NCBI GenBank assembly: GCA_012719495.1
Contig: JAAYAG010000026.1
Span: forward strand, 1-43,011
Reading direction: 5' to 3'
From: Bacteroidales bacterium
Lineage (GTDB): Bacteria; Bacteroidota; Bacteroidia; Bacteroidales; Prolixibacteraceae
DNA length: 43,011 nt
Below, piece by piece: positions 1 to 9,864 of this stretch. Below the pieces are notes generated by a model that was given only the letters and a program-made list of their open reading frames with translations, made no database searches and was not told the origin of the DNA. The position numbers and the translations under genes are program-made. Each line of letters starts with the position of its first letter. Position 1 is the first letter of the stretch.

Positions 1-599
1 CCGTCGGGTTCGGGGTATCCCTGCACGATAAGTTCAATGTTTTCGAAACCGTTTTGAACCAATTGTTTTTCCAGAAAATCAGATTGATGATAATGGACAT
101 ATACCTCGTTAGAGCCACTGAAACTGGTGGTTTCGAAGCCTGAACGTGAATCGTCGCCTTCCATCGTGCTGAAGTAAACTGTTCCTCCGGGGTTCAGCAG
201 GGCAGCCATATCGGCAATGAGTTTGGCACACTCGTCATCCGAAAGGTAGGGCATGCAAAAGCCGCATACAATGGCATCAAACGTTTCATTTATTGAAAGG
301 ATTTCCCTGCAATCCATCACCCTGAACTTGGCTTGAGGCACATTTACTGTGGCAAGTTCAATCATCTTTTCGGCGAGGTCGGTAGCAAGGATGTCGAAAT
401 CGGGACGTTTCGAAAGCAGGTAACGGGTAATGTTTCCCGGGCCGCAACCAATCTCAAGAATTCGCGGGTTTACGGTTTCAATCCGCTCGCACAAACGATC
501 GTAACTTTTATGGTACAAATCCATATTCATGAACTTATCCTGAAAAGCCACCGCGCACTTGTTGTACGTGCCAATGGTGATGCTTGTTTTTTCTTCCAT
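1..599 (-). CDS. Class I SAM-dependent methyltransferase (3' end cut by window edge)
   Basis: The minus-strand frame is open from an ATG at 599 to the window edge, giving about 199 residues with the C terminus missing. The SAM-binding motif I (ILEIGCGPGN, residues 47-56) and the following acidic strand (ILATDLAEKM, about 70-79) mark a class I Rossmann methyltransferase of the Methyltransf_25/11 type. The substrate cannot be read from the sequence. It starts 17 nt after the asnS stop on the same strand, so the two are probably co-transcribed. Fold assignment is firm; function is generic. Confidence 0.85.
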   Translation of the reverse strand, partial: MEEKTSITIGTYNKCAVAFQDKFMNMDLYHKSYDRLCERIETVNPRILEIGCGPGNITRYLLSKRPDFDILATDLAEKMIELATVNVPQAKFRVMDCREILSINETFDAIVCGFCMPYLSDDECAKLIADMAALLNPGGTVYFSTMEGDDSRSGFETTSFSGSNEVYVHYHQSDFLEKQLVQNGFENIELIVQGYPEPD

Positions 600-616
600 G
601 GAAAGCTGCGGAGCTC

Positions 617-2053
617 TTAAAACTCGCAGTTCTTGGGTGTGCGGGCAAAGGCAATTACGTCGCGGATGTTGCCCATGCCAGTTACGAAGGTAATCAACCG
701 TTCGAAGCCAAGGCCGAAACCGCTATGCGGCACCGAACCAAAACGGCGGGTGTCGAGATACCAGCTCATCTCTTCAACTGGAACGCCCATTTTTTCCATT
801 TTCTCTACCAACACTTCATAATTTTCTTCACGCTGCGAACCGCCAATGATTTCGCCAATCTGTGGGAAAAGTACGTCCATAGCGGCAACCGTACGCCCAT
901 CGGGGTTCAGCTTCATGTAGAAAGCTTTAATGCTGGCCGGATAACCGGTAAGGATAACGGGCTTTTTAAAGTGGCTTTCGACTAAGTAGCGTTCGTGTTC
1001 GCTTTGCAGATCGGTGCCAAATCCTTTAACAGGATACTGGAACTTGCCTTTTTGGTTGTGCTTCGAGTTTTCGAGGATCTCGATGGCTTCGGTATAAGTA
1101 AGCCTGATGAAATCGTTGTTAGCCACAAACCGTAGTTTTTCAATCAACTCCATGCTGCGCTGGTCGGCAGGTTTGTCCTTTTCTTCTTGTTGCAGGCGTT
1201 GGCTCAGGAACTCAAGGTCGTCCATGCAGTTGTCGAGCGCATACTGGATAAGGTATTTGAGGAATTCCTCGGCCAAATCCATGTTGTCGTTAATATCGTA
1301 GAAAGCCATTTCAGGCTCAATCATCCAGAACTCGGCCAAGTGGCGCGAAGTGTTGGAGTTTTCGGCACGGAAGGTAGGCCCAAACGTGTAAATTTTCGAC
1401 AACGCCATAGCAGCAAGTTCACCTTCGAGCTGTCCCGACACGGTGAGGTTGGTTTTCTTTCCAAAGAAATCCTGACTGTAGTCGATCGAACCATCTTCGT
1501 TACGTGGAGGGTTGCTCATATCGAGTGTCGTTACCTGGAACATTTCTCCCGCACCTTCGGCATCCGAAGCGGTAATGATGGGGGTGTGCATATTGAAGAA
1601 CCCTTTGTTGTTGAAGAAGGTGTGAACCGCATAAATCATGGCGTGACGAATGCGGAATATGGCACTAAACGTATTGGTACGCATACGCAAGTGTGCAATT
1701 TCTCGGAGGAATTCCAGCGTGTGCCGTTTAGGTTGAAGCGGGTATTTGTCGGGATCGGCCTCACCAATCACTTCAATCTCTTTTGCAATAAGCTCAACGC
1801 GCTGTTGTCCGCCCGATTCGGCCAGTTCGCCCACAACTGAAATAGCGGCGCCGGTATTGATTTTTTTCAGGATGTTTTCATCAAAGTTATTTACATCGGC
1901 AACTATCTGAAGGTTGTGGATCACGGTTCCATCGTTCAAATTAATGAAGTTTACATTTTTGCTTTCGCGTTTTGTACGAACCCAACCATTTACTTTAATG
2001 GTACTACCAAAAGCTTCCGAGCTTAAAATTTCTTTGATCTCCTGACGTTTCAT
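617..2053 (-). CDS. asnS: Asparaginyl-tRNA synthetase
   Basis: A class IIb aminoacyl-tRNA synthetase that charges tRNA-Asn with asparagine in the cytoplasm. The N-terminal OB-fold anticodon-binding domain (about residues 17-105, with [19 protein letters not shown]) is followed by the class II catalytic core. Motif 2 is visible as [20 protein letters not shown], and the C-terminal motif 3 includes GFGLGFERL. The length of 478 aa is normal. A GTG lies directly before the ATG at 2053; I prefer the ATG. A -7 promoter element sits 31 nt upstream. Asn rather than Asp specificity is inferred from overall similarity, including the C-terminal [10 protein letters not shown]. Confidence 0.95.
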   Translation of the reverse strand: MKRQEIKEILSSEAFGSTIKVNGWVRTKRESKNVNFINLNDGTVIHNLQIVADVNNFDENILKKINTGAAISVVGELAESGGQQRVELIAKEIEVIGEADPDKYPLQPKRHTLEFLREIAHLRMRTNTFSAIFRIRHAMIYAVHTFFNNKGFFNMHTPIITASDAEGAGEMFQVTTLDMSNPPRNEDGSIDYSQDFFGKKTNLTVSGQLEGELAAMALSKIYTFGPTFRAENSNTSRHLAEFWMIEPEMAFYDINDNMDLAEEFLKYLIQYALDNCMDDLEFLSQRLQQEEKDKPADQRSMELIEKLRFVANNDFIRLTYTEAIEILENSKHNQKGKFQYPVKGFGTDLQSEHERYLVESHFKKPVILTGYPASIKAFYMKLNPDGRTVAAMDVLFPQIGEIIGGSQREENYEVLVEKMEKMGVPVEEMSWYLDTRRFGSVPHSGFGLGFERLITFVTGMGNIRDVIAFARTPKNCEF

Positions 2054-2084
2054 CACTTAAAATATTAGTAAAATTTATGACATG

Positions 2085-2092
2085 CAAAGGTA
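2085..2092 (-). promoter_or_regulatory. Bacteroidota -7 element for asnS
   Basis: On the minus strand this reads TACCTTTG, an exact TAnnTTTG match, followed by C. It ends about 31 nt upstream of the asnS ATG. No clear -33 TTTG is visible at the expected spacing. Confidence 0.55.
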
Positions 2093-2326
2093 TGATTTTT
2101 TGTAAAAAAGTGCTTTTCGGATCGAAGTATGTAACGAAACTTAAGAATTCTTAAAGAATATACTGATAATCACAGGAAACTGACCCGACGAAGTAAAACC
2201 GATTAATAACAATTGTCAATAATCCTTTGAAGCATCAAAATTCAATAGTTTCTCGCTCCGAAAAGCCTTCAAACTTTTGCAGATTTTCAAATTAAATCCG
2301 GGAATAAATTATGAGGTAATTTATGC

Positions 2327-4807
2327 TTACTCCTGGAAATATATCCGTTTTACCCGTTGCGAAACCGAAGTGAATATTTCGTATGGAATGGTTCCCAATG
2401 CTTCCGCCATTTCCGATGCTGGTAATTCTTTGCCAAAAACGATTACCCGGTCACCTTCTTTTACGTCGATATTAGTTACATCAACCATGCACATGTCCAT
2501 GCAAATATTACCAACTACCGGGGCAAGCTGTCCGTTTATCCACACTTTTCCCACCCCGTTGCCCAAATGCCGGTTAAACCCATCGGCATAGCCTATTGGC
2601 AGGGTAGCAATTACCATATCGCCCATAGCCACACCTTTCCGTCCGTAGCCTATGGTATCGCCTGGCCGCACAATGCGTAATTGCGAAACAGTGGTTTTCA
2701 GCGTGCTCACGTTCATCAATGCCTTTTTATTGACCACACTGATTCCATAAAGTCCTATGCCCAGTCGAACCATCTCGTATTGGTTGTCGGTGAAACGCTC
2801 AATGCCCGACGAATTAAGGATGTGGCGCATAACAGGATGATCGCAACCCGCCTGAACCACGGCTGCCAACTGCTCGAAACGATCAATTTGCATGAGGGTG
2901 TATGCATCTTCATCGGGATCATCGCTCACTGCAAGATGCGAAAATACCGAACTGATAAACAACTCGTTGGTCTTGTTAATTTTAGCCAACAGCTTTTTCA
3001 GTTCATCTTCCGAATCGAAACCTAACCTTCGCATCCCGGTATCGAATTTAATATGTACAGGAAAATAACTTACGGCACTTCGGTGTGCATACGGAATAAA
3101 CTGGTCGAGCAAACGAAGCGAATAAATTACCGGCTCGAGCTGATGTTCTATCATCAAATCGAAACTATGCTCCTCGGGGTTCATCACCACAATCGGCATC
3201 TTAATTCCGGCGTTGCGCAAGGTAACCCCTTCATCGGCAATGGCCACTGCCAGATAATCGGCATGATGAAACTCTAGAACCCGGGCAATTTCGGCAGTCC
3301 CGCTCCCGTATGAAAAAGCTTTGACCATAGCCATAATTTTTACATCGGGTTTGAGCATGCTCTTGAAGTAATTATAATTGTGTACCATTGCCGAAAGATC
3401 GATTTCGAGCACGGTTTCATGAGCTTTATATTGTAATGTAGTGGCAATCAGATCAAACTGAAAATCGCGCGACCCTTTCAGCAAAATGGCTTCTTGCTTA
3501 AACTCAAGCAACGGCAATTCGTTAAGAAATTCAAGGGTCGATTCATAAAAGTGCGCATTATCGCCAAACAAATGAGCCTGTTTCGAAATATTAGGGCCAA
3601 CACCAATAAAACGATCCATCATTCGCAAACGCACCAACTCAGCCACTTCGGCATACAACACTTCATCGGTTTTTGGCGAATAAAAGATATCGGAAAGGAT
3701 AAGTGTTTTGGAAAGGAAGCCTTGGCTAGCCTGCTGGTCTAGGGTATCGAGAGCGATTGTTAGCGAGTTAAGGTCCGAATTGTACGAGTCGTTTATTACG
3801 ATACACTCGTTTTTTCCTTGTTTTATTTCGAGGCGCATGGCCACAGGTTGCAAGTTGCTGAACCGGTTAAGCACGTGGTCTTGGTCTTTACCAATGGCAA
3901 TAAGGGCAACCAAACAGGTGCAGGCATTCTCAACCGATGCATCGTCGGAGAATGGAATAGAAATGGCGTATTGCTTTTCACCAGATTGGCCAATAATACC
4001 GCAGCCCTCCGGAATTTTTTGCACAAAATAGATAAAAAGGTCGGCCGTTTCATCCATCATCGACCAAGTAATGGGGCAAAGCGATTTGTGTTCGGCCAAA
4101 CTACCAATAGCATCAGTAATACCCTGATAATCTTTGTGATATATTATAACATCGGTACCAACAAACAGTTTTAGTTTTTCTTCAATCTTTTGTTCCACCG
4201 ATTCAAAATTCGACTGGTGAGCCTCGCCTATATTGGTAAAAATGCCAATATCGGGCTTTACAATGCGCTGCAACAGTTCCATTTCGCCCGGTTGCGATAT
4301 CCCGGCTTCAATTATTGCAATGTCGGCATCATTGTCGAGCAACCACACCGAAAGGGGAACTCCAATTTGCGAATTAAAACTTTTGGGGCTTCTGATTACA
4401 TTGTATTCGTCGGCCAATAACTGGCTAAGCCACTCTTTTACAATGGTCTTGCCGTTACTTCCGGTGATGCCTATAACTTTACCCCTGAAACTATTGCGCT
4501 TCAATATCGCTGTTTCCTGCAAGGCTGCCAGTGTATCGGCAACCAGAAGAAACGAAGCGCCGGGAAATTTGTGCACCGAGAAACCGGCATTTGAGATAAC
4601 AAAATTCCGAACGCCCTTATCGTAGGCATGCCTGATGAACTGATGGCCATCGCTCCGGTTGGTTTTCAGCGCGTAGAACAAGGTTGACATGCCCGCAACA
4701 ATGGTTCGCGAGTCGACTGAAAGATATACAATTCGGGTTTCGTCGCCTTTTTGAATTAGCTGAGCTCCAAGTTGCTCCGCGATGAAAAAGTTGGTCATTT
4801 CGTTCAT
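2327..4807 (-). CDS. murF-alr: Bifunctional MurF (UDP-MurNAc-tripeptide–D-Ala-D-Ala ligase) / alanine racemase
   Basis: A fusion of two cell-wall enzymes, 826 aa, characteristic of Bacteroidota. Residues about 1-457 are MurF, which adds D-Ala-D-Ala to the UDP-MurNAc-peptide; the ATP loop GITGSNGKT is at 113-121 and the Mur-ligase motif NDSYNSDLNSL at 339-349. Residues about 463-826 are a fold-type III PLP alanine racemase that makes D-alanine. The PLP lysine is probably K496 (VKAFSYGSG) and the catalytic tyrosine Y721 (IGYGRKG); GNICMDMCMVDV is at 766-777. The fusion joins production of D-Ala to its use. The start is 6 nt after the tdk stop, so tdk and murF-alr form an operon. All key motifs are intact. 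Confidence 0.96.
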   Translation of the reverse strand: MNEMTNFFIAEQLGAQLIQKGDETRIVYLSVDSRTIVAGMSTLFYALKTNRSDGHQFIRHAYDKGVRNFVISNAGFSVHKFPGASFLLVADTLAALQETAILKRNSFRGKVIGITGSNGKTIVKEWLSQLLADEYNVIRSPKSFNSQIGVPLSVWLLDNDADIAIIEAGISQPGEMELLQRIVKPDIGIFTNIGEAHQSNFESVEQKIEEKLKLFVGTDVIIYHKDYQGITDAIGSLAEHKSLCPITWSMMDETADLFIYFVQKIPEGCGIIGQSGEKQYAISIPFSDDASVENACTCLVALIAIGKDQDHVLNRFSNLQPVAMRLEIKQGKNECIVINDSYNSDLNSLTIALDTLDQQASQGFLSKTLILSDIFYSPKTDEVLYAEVAELVRLRMMDRFIGVGPNISKQAHLFGDNAHFYESTLEFLNELPLLEFKQEAILLKGSRDFQFDLIATTLQYKAHETVLEIDLSAMVHNYNYFKSMLKPDVKIMAMVKAFSYGSGTAEIARVLEFHHADYLAVAIADEGVTLRNAGIKMPIVVMNPEEHSFDLMIEHQLEPVIYSLRLLDQFIPYAHRSAVSYFPVHIKFDTGMRRLGFDSEDELKKLLAKINKTNELFISSVFSHLAVSDDPDEDAYTLMQIDRFEQLAAVVQAGCDHPVMRHILNSSGIERFTDNQYEMVRLGIGLYGISVVNKKALMNVSTLKTTVSQLRIVRPGDTIGYGRKGVAMGDMVIATLPIGYADGFNRHLGNGVGKVWINGQLAPVVGNICMDMCMVDVTNIDVKEGDRVIVFGKELPASEMAEALGTIPYEIFTSVSQRVKRIYFQE

Positions 4808-4813
4808 CGTAAC

Positions 4814-5389
4814 CTATTTTTGAGATAAATTAAAACATTCTCTGCAAAGGGGTTCATATTCCTTTTTTTCCCCCAACATTACTAATTTTTCGTCATCCTG
4901 CAAGCGGTGCGAGAATTGCGCAAGGCTACCACAATGCATGCAAATGGCATGTACCTTAGTTACAAATTCGGCAATAGCCATAAGTTGGGGCATTGGTCCA
5001 AAAGGTTTTCCCCGGTAATCCATATCCAATCCGGCTACAATAACCCGTATCCCCATGTTGGCTAATTTCTCACAAACTTCTACCAGTGCAAGGTCGAAAA
5101 ACTGAGCTTCGTCAATGCCAATAACATCAACATCGCCGGTAAGCAATAATATATTTGAGGCGGTATCGACTGGCGTACAACGTATCGTATTCTCGTCGTG
5201 CGAAACAACATCATTGGCCGAGTACCGGGTGTCGATAACGGGTTTGAAAATTTCGACCCGTTGTTTTGCAATCCTTGCTCGATTGAGACGCCGGATCAGT
5301 TCTTCAGTTTTCCCCGAGAACATCGAACCGCAAATTACCTCGATATAACCGCGCTGCCGTTTACCGCTTAAATCTTTTTCCAGAAACAT
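4814..5389 (-). CDS. tdk: Thymidine kinase (type II)
   Basis: Phosphorylates thymidine to dTMP with ATP in the salvage pathway. The P-loop GSMFSGKT is at residues 21-28 and the Walker B/catalytic strand IDEAQFFD at 92-99. Two cysteine pairs of the zinc lasso domain are visible (CMHC and CREC near the C terminus). The length of 191 aa is typical for the TK1-like family. It is the first gene of a tight unit with murF-alr (6 nt gap) and is divergent from the acidic protein gene at 5537. Confidence 0.95.
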   Translation of the reverse strand: MFLEKDLSGKRQRGYIEVICGSMFSGKTEELIRRLNRARIAKQRVEIFKPVIDTRYSANDVVSHDENTIRCTPVDTASNILLLTGDVDVIGIDEAQFFDLALVEVCEKLANMGIRVIVAGLDMDYRGKPFGPMPQLMAIAEFVTKVHAICMHCGSLAQFSHRLQDDEKLVMLGEKKEYEPLCRECFNLSQK

Positions 5390-5471
5390 TCTTTACTAAA
5401 AACAAAAAAGTAATTTTACAACTTATTGAAAACGTCGCTTTTTCAATTCAATTTTGAAAAAAATTTGAAAT

Positions 5472-5504
5472 TTTGAAGATAGCACATTTCAACAAATAAT
5501 TTTG
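5472..5504 (+). promoter_or_regulatory. Promoter for the acidic protein–rsmI unit
   Basis: TTTG (5472-5475) and TAATTTTG (5497-5504) are separated by 21 nt. This fits the Bacteroidota primary sigma consensus TTTG-N19-21-TAnnTTTG. The ATG is 32 nt downstream. It is the best complete promoter in the window. Confidence 0.7.
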
Positions 5505-5536
5505 CAATCTGATTAATTAATGAAGTTTAAACGAAT

Positions 5537-6700
5537 ATGGAAAATAAAATAGTGCTCGGTATGATCCAAAAAAACATGGAAGAAATAAAATTCCTGTTCG
5601 AAACCATGCTTAAAGAAGATAAAATCGATCCGCTGCTGATTGAAATAACAACACTGAAAGCCAAAAGCTTATATCAGGAATTAAAACTTCTTCTACCCAA
5701 GAACTCAATCCTTCTCCATGGAGATAAAGAGGAAAACCCAGAAGAAACAGAATTGGCTGAAACCGTTGCCGAGACCCAACCCGTTGGCTCAATAAAAGAT
5801 GAACCCGAAACTTTTTCGGTTGAAACTTCATTTACTGTACTTGCTGAAGAAACTATATCTGTAACCGACGAAATATCGTACGAAACCCCAAATAATCAAG
5901 AAGAAAGCATTGAAGAACCTTCTGTAGAAGAAATTCTGAAACCCATTACAGAACCGACTGATGATAAAAATGAAATAGCTGAATCCGCTGAAGAAATTAT
6001 TGCCGAAGCAGAATATAACCTGCCCGAACCAACAGAAGAAGCCAACATCGAAGAAAATCATAAGAACCAGCTTTCCTCTGAAGAAACCTTGCAGGAAAAA
6101 GAAGAAATTCATGAAATCATCAGCTTAATTGAAGAACCCAGCACTGAGACTGTTTCTGAAGCAATGCTCGGCGAGGTTGAAGAAATTCAACCCGAAGAAA
6201 TAAAACAAGCTATAGAAGAATTCATTGCCGCCGAAGAACAAGCTGTTGAACCAGTTGAAACATCAGAACCCACATCGCTGGAAAATATTGAAACTCCTGA
6301 AGAAGAGGAAAATACAAACGGAAAGCAAATTGTTGATATTGAATCTGTGCTGAAAGAAGCTGAGAGTACCGAACCTTCTGACAAAAAAGTATTTGGTGAA
6401 AAATTTTCGAAAGAACCTTCGCTAAACGACAAATTATCTTCGGGCACAACGTATGAATCGAAAATAAAAGGTAAGCCGGTAACCAACCTGAAAGGGTCTA
6501 TCGGGCTCAACGATCGCTTCCTATACACCCGCGAGCTTTTTGGCAACGACAGTGCCCGGTACGAGGAAGCCATTGAGAAACTCGACCAGTTCTCTAACCT
6601 GCTTGAAGCCATTGAATATCTCGAAAAGAATTTCGTGTGGGTAAAAAACAATACAAGCCTTAAATTCATGGACTTGGTAAAACGTCGGTTCGAAAATTAG
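5537..6700 (+). CDS. Conserved acidic protein of unknown function
   Basis: Not recognised as a named family. The 387-aa product has three parts. Residues about 1-60 are predicted helical. A long Glu/Pro/Thr-rich low-complexity stretch spans about 70-290. A better-ordered C-terminal segment (about 320-387, with GLNDRFLYTRELF and RRFEN) looks like the conserved core. There is no signal peptide or membrane segment, so it is probably cytoplasmic with a disordered acidic linker. The stop lies 4 nt before rsmI, so the two are almost certainly co-transcribed. The ordered C terminus suggests a protein- or nucleic acid-binding module, but this is inference only. Confidence 0.85.
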   Translation: MENKIVLGMIQKNMEEIKFLFETMLKEDKIDPLLIEITTLKAKSLYQELKLLLPKNSILLHGDKEENPEETELAETVAETQPVGSIKDEPETFSVETSFTVLAEETISVTDEISYETPNNQEESIEEPSVEEILKPITEPTDDKNEIAESAEEIIAEAEYNLPEPTEEANIEENHKNQLSSEETLQEKEEIHEIISLIEEPSTETVSEAMLGEVEEIQPEEIKQAIEEFIAAEEQAVEPVETSEPTSLENIETPEEEENTNGKQIVDIESVLKEAESTEPSDKKVFGEKFSKEPSLNDKLSSGTTYESKIKGKPVTNLKGSIGLNDRFLYTRELFGNDSARYEEAIEKLDQFSNLLEAIEYLEKNFVWVKNNTSLKFMDLVKRRFEN

Positions 6701-6704
6701 TATC

Positions 6705-7403
6705 ATGGCAAAACTCTATTTGGTACCTACACCAGTAGGGAACCTCGAAGACATAACCCTAAGGGCAATAAGGATTCTGAAAGAAGCCGATACCATTTTG
6801 GCCGAAGACACACGCACTTCGTCGAAACTATTGCACCATTACGGAATTGAAACAAAACTGCAGTCGCACCATAAATTTAACGAACATAAAACTTCGGAAC
6901 ATATTGCAGAACGCATACTGGGCGGCGAAACCATTGCCCTGATCACCGATGCCGGAACACCAGGAATTTCGGACCCAGGATTCTTGCTTGTCAGAACTTG
7001 TGCCGAAAAAGGTGTTGATATTGAAACACTCCCCGGAGCCACAGCCTTTGTTCCCGCGCTGGTAAATTCAGCACTTCCGTGTGACAAATTTTGTTTCGAA
7101 GGATTCCTGCCCCAGAAAAAGGGGCGCCAGAAAAGATTAAAAGAACTATCGACAGAACACCGAACGATGATTTTTTACGAATCCCCGTTCCGGCTATGCA
7201 AAGCCCTCGAGCAATTTGCCGAGCATTTCGGCTCCGAACGCAAAGCATGCGTAAGTCGCGAAATTTCAAAACTATATGAAGAAAACGCCAGGGGAACATT
7301 GCAGGAATTGCTCTCCCATTTTAGTCAAAAACAAGTAAAAGGAGAAATTGTAATTACAGTTGAAGGGCTTAGCCGCAAAGAAAAAGACGACGAAGAGGAA
7401 TAA
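6705..7403 (+). CDS. rsmI: 16S rRNA (cytidine1402-2'-O)-methyltransferase
   Basis: A tetrapyrrole-methylase-fold enzyme that 2'-O-methylates C1402 in the 16S rRNA decoding centre, using SAM. Family motifs are intact: LVPTPVGNLEDITLRA near the N terminus (6-21), AEDTRTS at 33-39 and the SAM loop GTPGISDPG at 84-92. The length of 232 aa is slightly short of the usual 280 or so, lacking the C-terminal extension, which is common in this phylum. It is translated immediately after the acidic protein gene. Confidence 0.94.
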   Translation: MAKLYLVPTPVGNLEDITLRAIRILKEADTILAEDTRTSSKLLHHYGIETKLQSHHKFNEHKTSEHIAERILGGETIALITDAGTPGISDPGFLLVRTCAEKGVDIETLPGATAFVPALVNSALPCDKFCFEGFLPQKKGRQKRLKELSTEHRTMIFYESPFRLCKALEQFAEHFGSERKACVSREISKLYEENARGTLQELLSHFSQKQVKGEIVITVEGLSRKEKDDEEE

Positions 7404-7466
7404 ACAACAAAACTTGCCAGAGCCCATGCTGCACCCTATAAAACAAATTCTGCCCTAAACAATCTG

Positions 7467-7497
7467 TTTCAATGCTAACTATATTTTTGTACTTTTG
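7467..7497 (+). promoter_or_regulatory. Promoter for tyrS
   Basis: Two overlapping TAnnTTTG elements are present: TATTTTTG (7482-7489) and TACTTTTG (7490-7497). A TTTC at 7467-7470 lies 19 nt before the second one as a candidate -33. They imply a leader of about 60 nt before the tyrS ATG. Confidence 0.55.
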
Positions 7498-7565
7498 TCG
7501 CCCGTTGAAAACCTGTTACTGTTTACGGGCTTTAATTACGTTTTATCTTCTTTAATCGAGAAAAA

Positions 7566-8858
7566 ATGAATTTTATTGAAGAATTGAAATGGAGGGGCAT
7601 GATACACGACATGATGCCCGGCACCGAAGAACAACTTAAAAGAGAGATGACCTCGGCTTACGTGGGAATAGACCCAACTGCCGATTCACTACATATTGGC
7701 CACCTTGTATCGGTTATGATGCTAAAACACCTTCAAGTTTGCGGCCATCGACCCATCGTGCTTGTAGGTGGTGCAACCGGAATGATTGGCGACCCTTCGG
7801 GCAAGTCTCAAGAACGCAATCTACTCGATGAGAACACATTGCGTCATAATCAAGATTGCCTGAAAAAACAATTGAGCCGCTTTCTCGACTTTTCTTCGGG
7901 AGCCCAGAACCAAGCCCTTTTGGTGAATAACTATGACTGGATGAAAGAATTTTCGTTCCTTGGTTTCATCCGCGACATAGGAAAACACATCACCGTTAAT
8001 TATATGATGTCGAAAGATTCGGTAAAAAAACGGTTGGCAGGCGAAGGCACTTCGGGCCTTTCGTTCACCGAATTCACTTACCAGCTAGTACAAGGCACCG
8101 ACTTTCTGCACCTCTATAAAACATTACAATGCAAGCTGCAAATGGGTGGATCAGACCAGTGGGGAAATATTACCACCGGTACCGAGCTCATCAGGCGCAT
8201 CGAAGGGGGCGAAGCCTTTGCCCTCACCTGCCCGCTCATTACCAAAGCCGACGGAGGTAAATTTGGGAAAACAGAATCGGGCAACGTATGGCTCGACCCA
8301 GAAAGAACTTCACCCTACGCATTTTACCAGTTTTGGCTCAACACATCGGATGCCGATGCCGAAAAGTACATCAAAATTTTCACCCTGCTGAAAAAAGAAG
8401 ATGTTGAAACACTGATTGCCGAACACAATCAAGCTCCCCACCTTAGGCTGTTACAAAAGAAATTGGCTGAAGAAGTTACCACCATGGTACACTCAAAAGA
8501 AGCCCTGAATTCAGCTATCGAAGCCTCACAAATACTTTTCGGGCAAGGAACAGCCGAGCAGCTAAAAACTCTCGATGAAAAAACATTCCTCGATATTTTC
8601 GACGGAGTGCCCCGTTATACAATTCCAGCATCTGAACTGGCCGAAGGAGTAAATATCCTTGATTTATTGGCCGATAAAACTGTCGTATTCCCATCGAAAA
8701 GTGAGCTTCGTCGTACTATTCAAGCCAACGGGTTAAGTGTAAATAAAGAAAAAATACAATCGCCGGAAACCGTCATCAACAACAGTTGGCTAATTGCTGG
8801 CAAATACCTTGTTGCCCAAAAAGGAAAGAAAAATTATTACATGATAATTGCTGAATAA
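7566..8858 (+). CDS. tyrS: Tyrosyl-tRNA synthetase
   Basis: Class Ic aminoacyl-tRNA synthetase charging tRNA-Tyr. The ATP-binding HIGH motif is at residues 43-46 (SLHIGHLV), the tyrosine/tRNA pocket includes [12 protein letters not shown], and the KMSKS-equivalent is KFGKT near residue 233. The C-terminal part (about 355-430) is an S4-like RNA-binding domain. The length of 430 aa is normal for the bacterial TyrS1 type. It has its own promoter and a short hairpin-bearing leader. Confidence 0.96.
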   Translation: MNFIEELKWRGMIHDMMPGTEEQLKREMTSAYVGIDPTADSLHIGHLVSVMMLKHLQVCGHRPIVLVGGATGMIGDPSGKSQERNLLDENTLRHNQDCLKKQLSRFLDFSSGAQNQALLVNNYDWMKEFSFLGFIRDIGKHITVNYMMSKDSVKKRLAGEGTSGLSFTEFTYQLVQGTDFLHLYKTLQCKLQMGGSDQWGNITTGTELIRRIEGGEAFALTCPLITKADGGKFGKTESGNVWLDPERTSPYAFYQFWLNTSDADAEKYIKIFTLLKKEDVETLIAEHNQAPHLRLLQKKLAEEVTTMVHSKEALNSAIEASQILFGQGTAEQLKTLDEKTFLDIFDGVPRYTIPASELAEGVNILDLLADKTVVFPSKSELRRTIQANGLSVNKEKIQSPETVINNSWLIAGKYLVAQKGKKNYYMIIAE

Positions 8859-8913
8859 TAAAAATCGATTTTAAACGTTGAAGTAGGAATACTAACGATA
8901 TACGACGCTGCTT

Positions 8914-9864
8914 ATGGAAAATTTTTTTAACAACGAAAGGATATTGAAATCATTGTGGCGATGGAAGATCCACATAATCATAGCTCTAATTGCTGCTATT
9001 GCCGTCTCGGCTATCATTTCTTCGCCCATTTTTATAAAGCCGAAATACAAATCGGTAGCGCGGGCTTATCCAATCAATACCGAGCTTTACAGTAAAGAAT
9101 CGGAAAGTGAGCAAATGCTAGAAGACCTTCGCTCAAACGACATTAAATTTAAAATGATCGATGCCTTTCAGTTGGACAAAGTGTATGGCATAGGCCGCGA
9201 TATTCCTCATTATAAATCATACATTATCAATGAATACGATGAAAATGTCAGCTTCAAAAAGACTGAATTCGAATCGGTTGAAATAAAAGTGCTCGACCAA
9301 AACCCTCAACGGGCATCCGATATGGTCGATTCGCTCATCGTTTTTTTCCATCAGCTAAAGAAACAACAGCGGAACTACAAGTTCATGGAAATTGCGGTTA
9401 TTGCTGAAAGAGATTTAAAAATTAAGAATGCCGAAATAGATTCGCTCAGCAAAGTTCTGACCCAATTGACCGAAGAATATGGCCTGCTCGACTACGATAC
9501 ACAAGTAGAAGCTGCCACCGTTGGTCTAATGGATGCAGCAGCCAACCGTGGAGATACCAAACCGGCCAAAGAAATAATCAACAGCCTAAAAACCAAGGGA
9601 CTTGAGTTTAACCGGTTGCACAAACAATTGCAATCGGCCGAACATACTGCCGACTCGCTGAGATTACGCTACGACTACGGGGTAAGTCAGGGAACGAAAG
9701 ATATAACCTACACAATTGTGGTTGAAAGGCCATTCCCTGCCGACAAAAAATCGTACCCAGTGCGCTGGCTTATCGTGTTCTTATCGACCGTGGCTACTTT
9801 GCTTGCATCAATTGTTACCGTTGTTACGATCGACTATTTCCGTGAAAGAAGTTCAGCAAAATAA
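8914..9864 (+). CDS. Wzz-type polysaccharide chain-length regulator
   Basis: The 316-aa product has the layout of a polysaccharide co-polymerase. A membrane segment at about 19-38 follows a short cytoplasmic start, then comes a long periplasmic region with coiled-coil character (about 140-255), and a second membrane segment at about 283-306 close to the C terminus. A Pro-containing stretch (VERPFPADKKSYPVRW) precedes TM2, as in Wzz/GumC proteins. There is no kinase domain. The next gene overlaps it by 23 nt and encodes a polymerase/ligase-like membrane protein, supporting a role in setting the length of a surface glycan. Confidence 0.8.
   Translation: MENFFNNERILKSLWRWKIHIIIALIAAIAVSAIISSPIFIKPKYKSVARAYPINTELYSKESESEQMLEDLRSNDIKFKMIDAFQLDKVYGIGRDIPHYKSYIINEYDENVSFKKTEFESVEIKVLDQNPQRASDMVDSLIVFFHQLKKQQRNYKFMEIAVIAERDLKIKNAEIDSLSKVLTQLTEEYGLLDYDTQVEAATVGLMDAAANRGDTKPAKEIINSLKTKGLEFNRLHKQLQSAEHTADSLRLRYDYGVSQGTKDITYTIVVERPFPADKKSYPVRWLIVFLSTVATLLASIVTVVTIDYFRERSSAK

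Noticed and set aside
1187-1840. 217-codon open frame opposite asnS
   Set aside because: It is an antisense shadow of a strongly conserved gene, with no recognisable domain and no promoter.
9716-9841. Upstream extension of the O-antigen ligase-like gene beginning at an ATG at 9716
   Set aside because: It lies wholly inside the Wzz-like gene, encodes a Ser/Leu-rich sequence unlike the family, and would need a 149-nt overlap. The GTG at 9842 precedes the first membrane segment.
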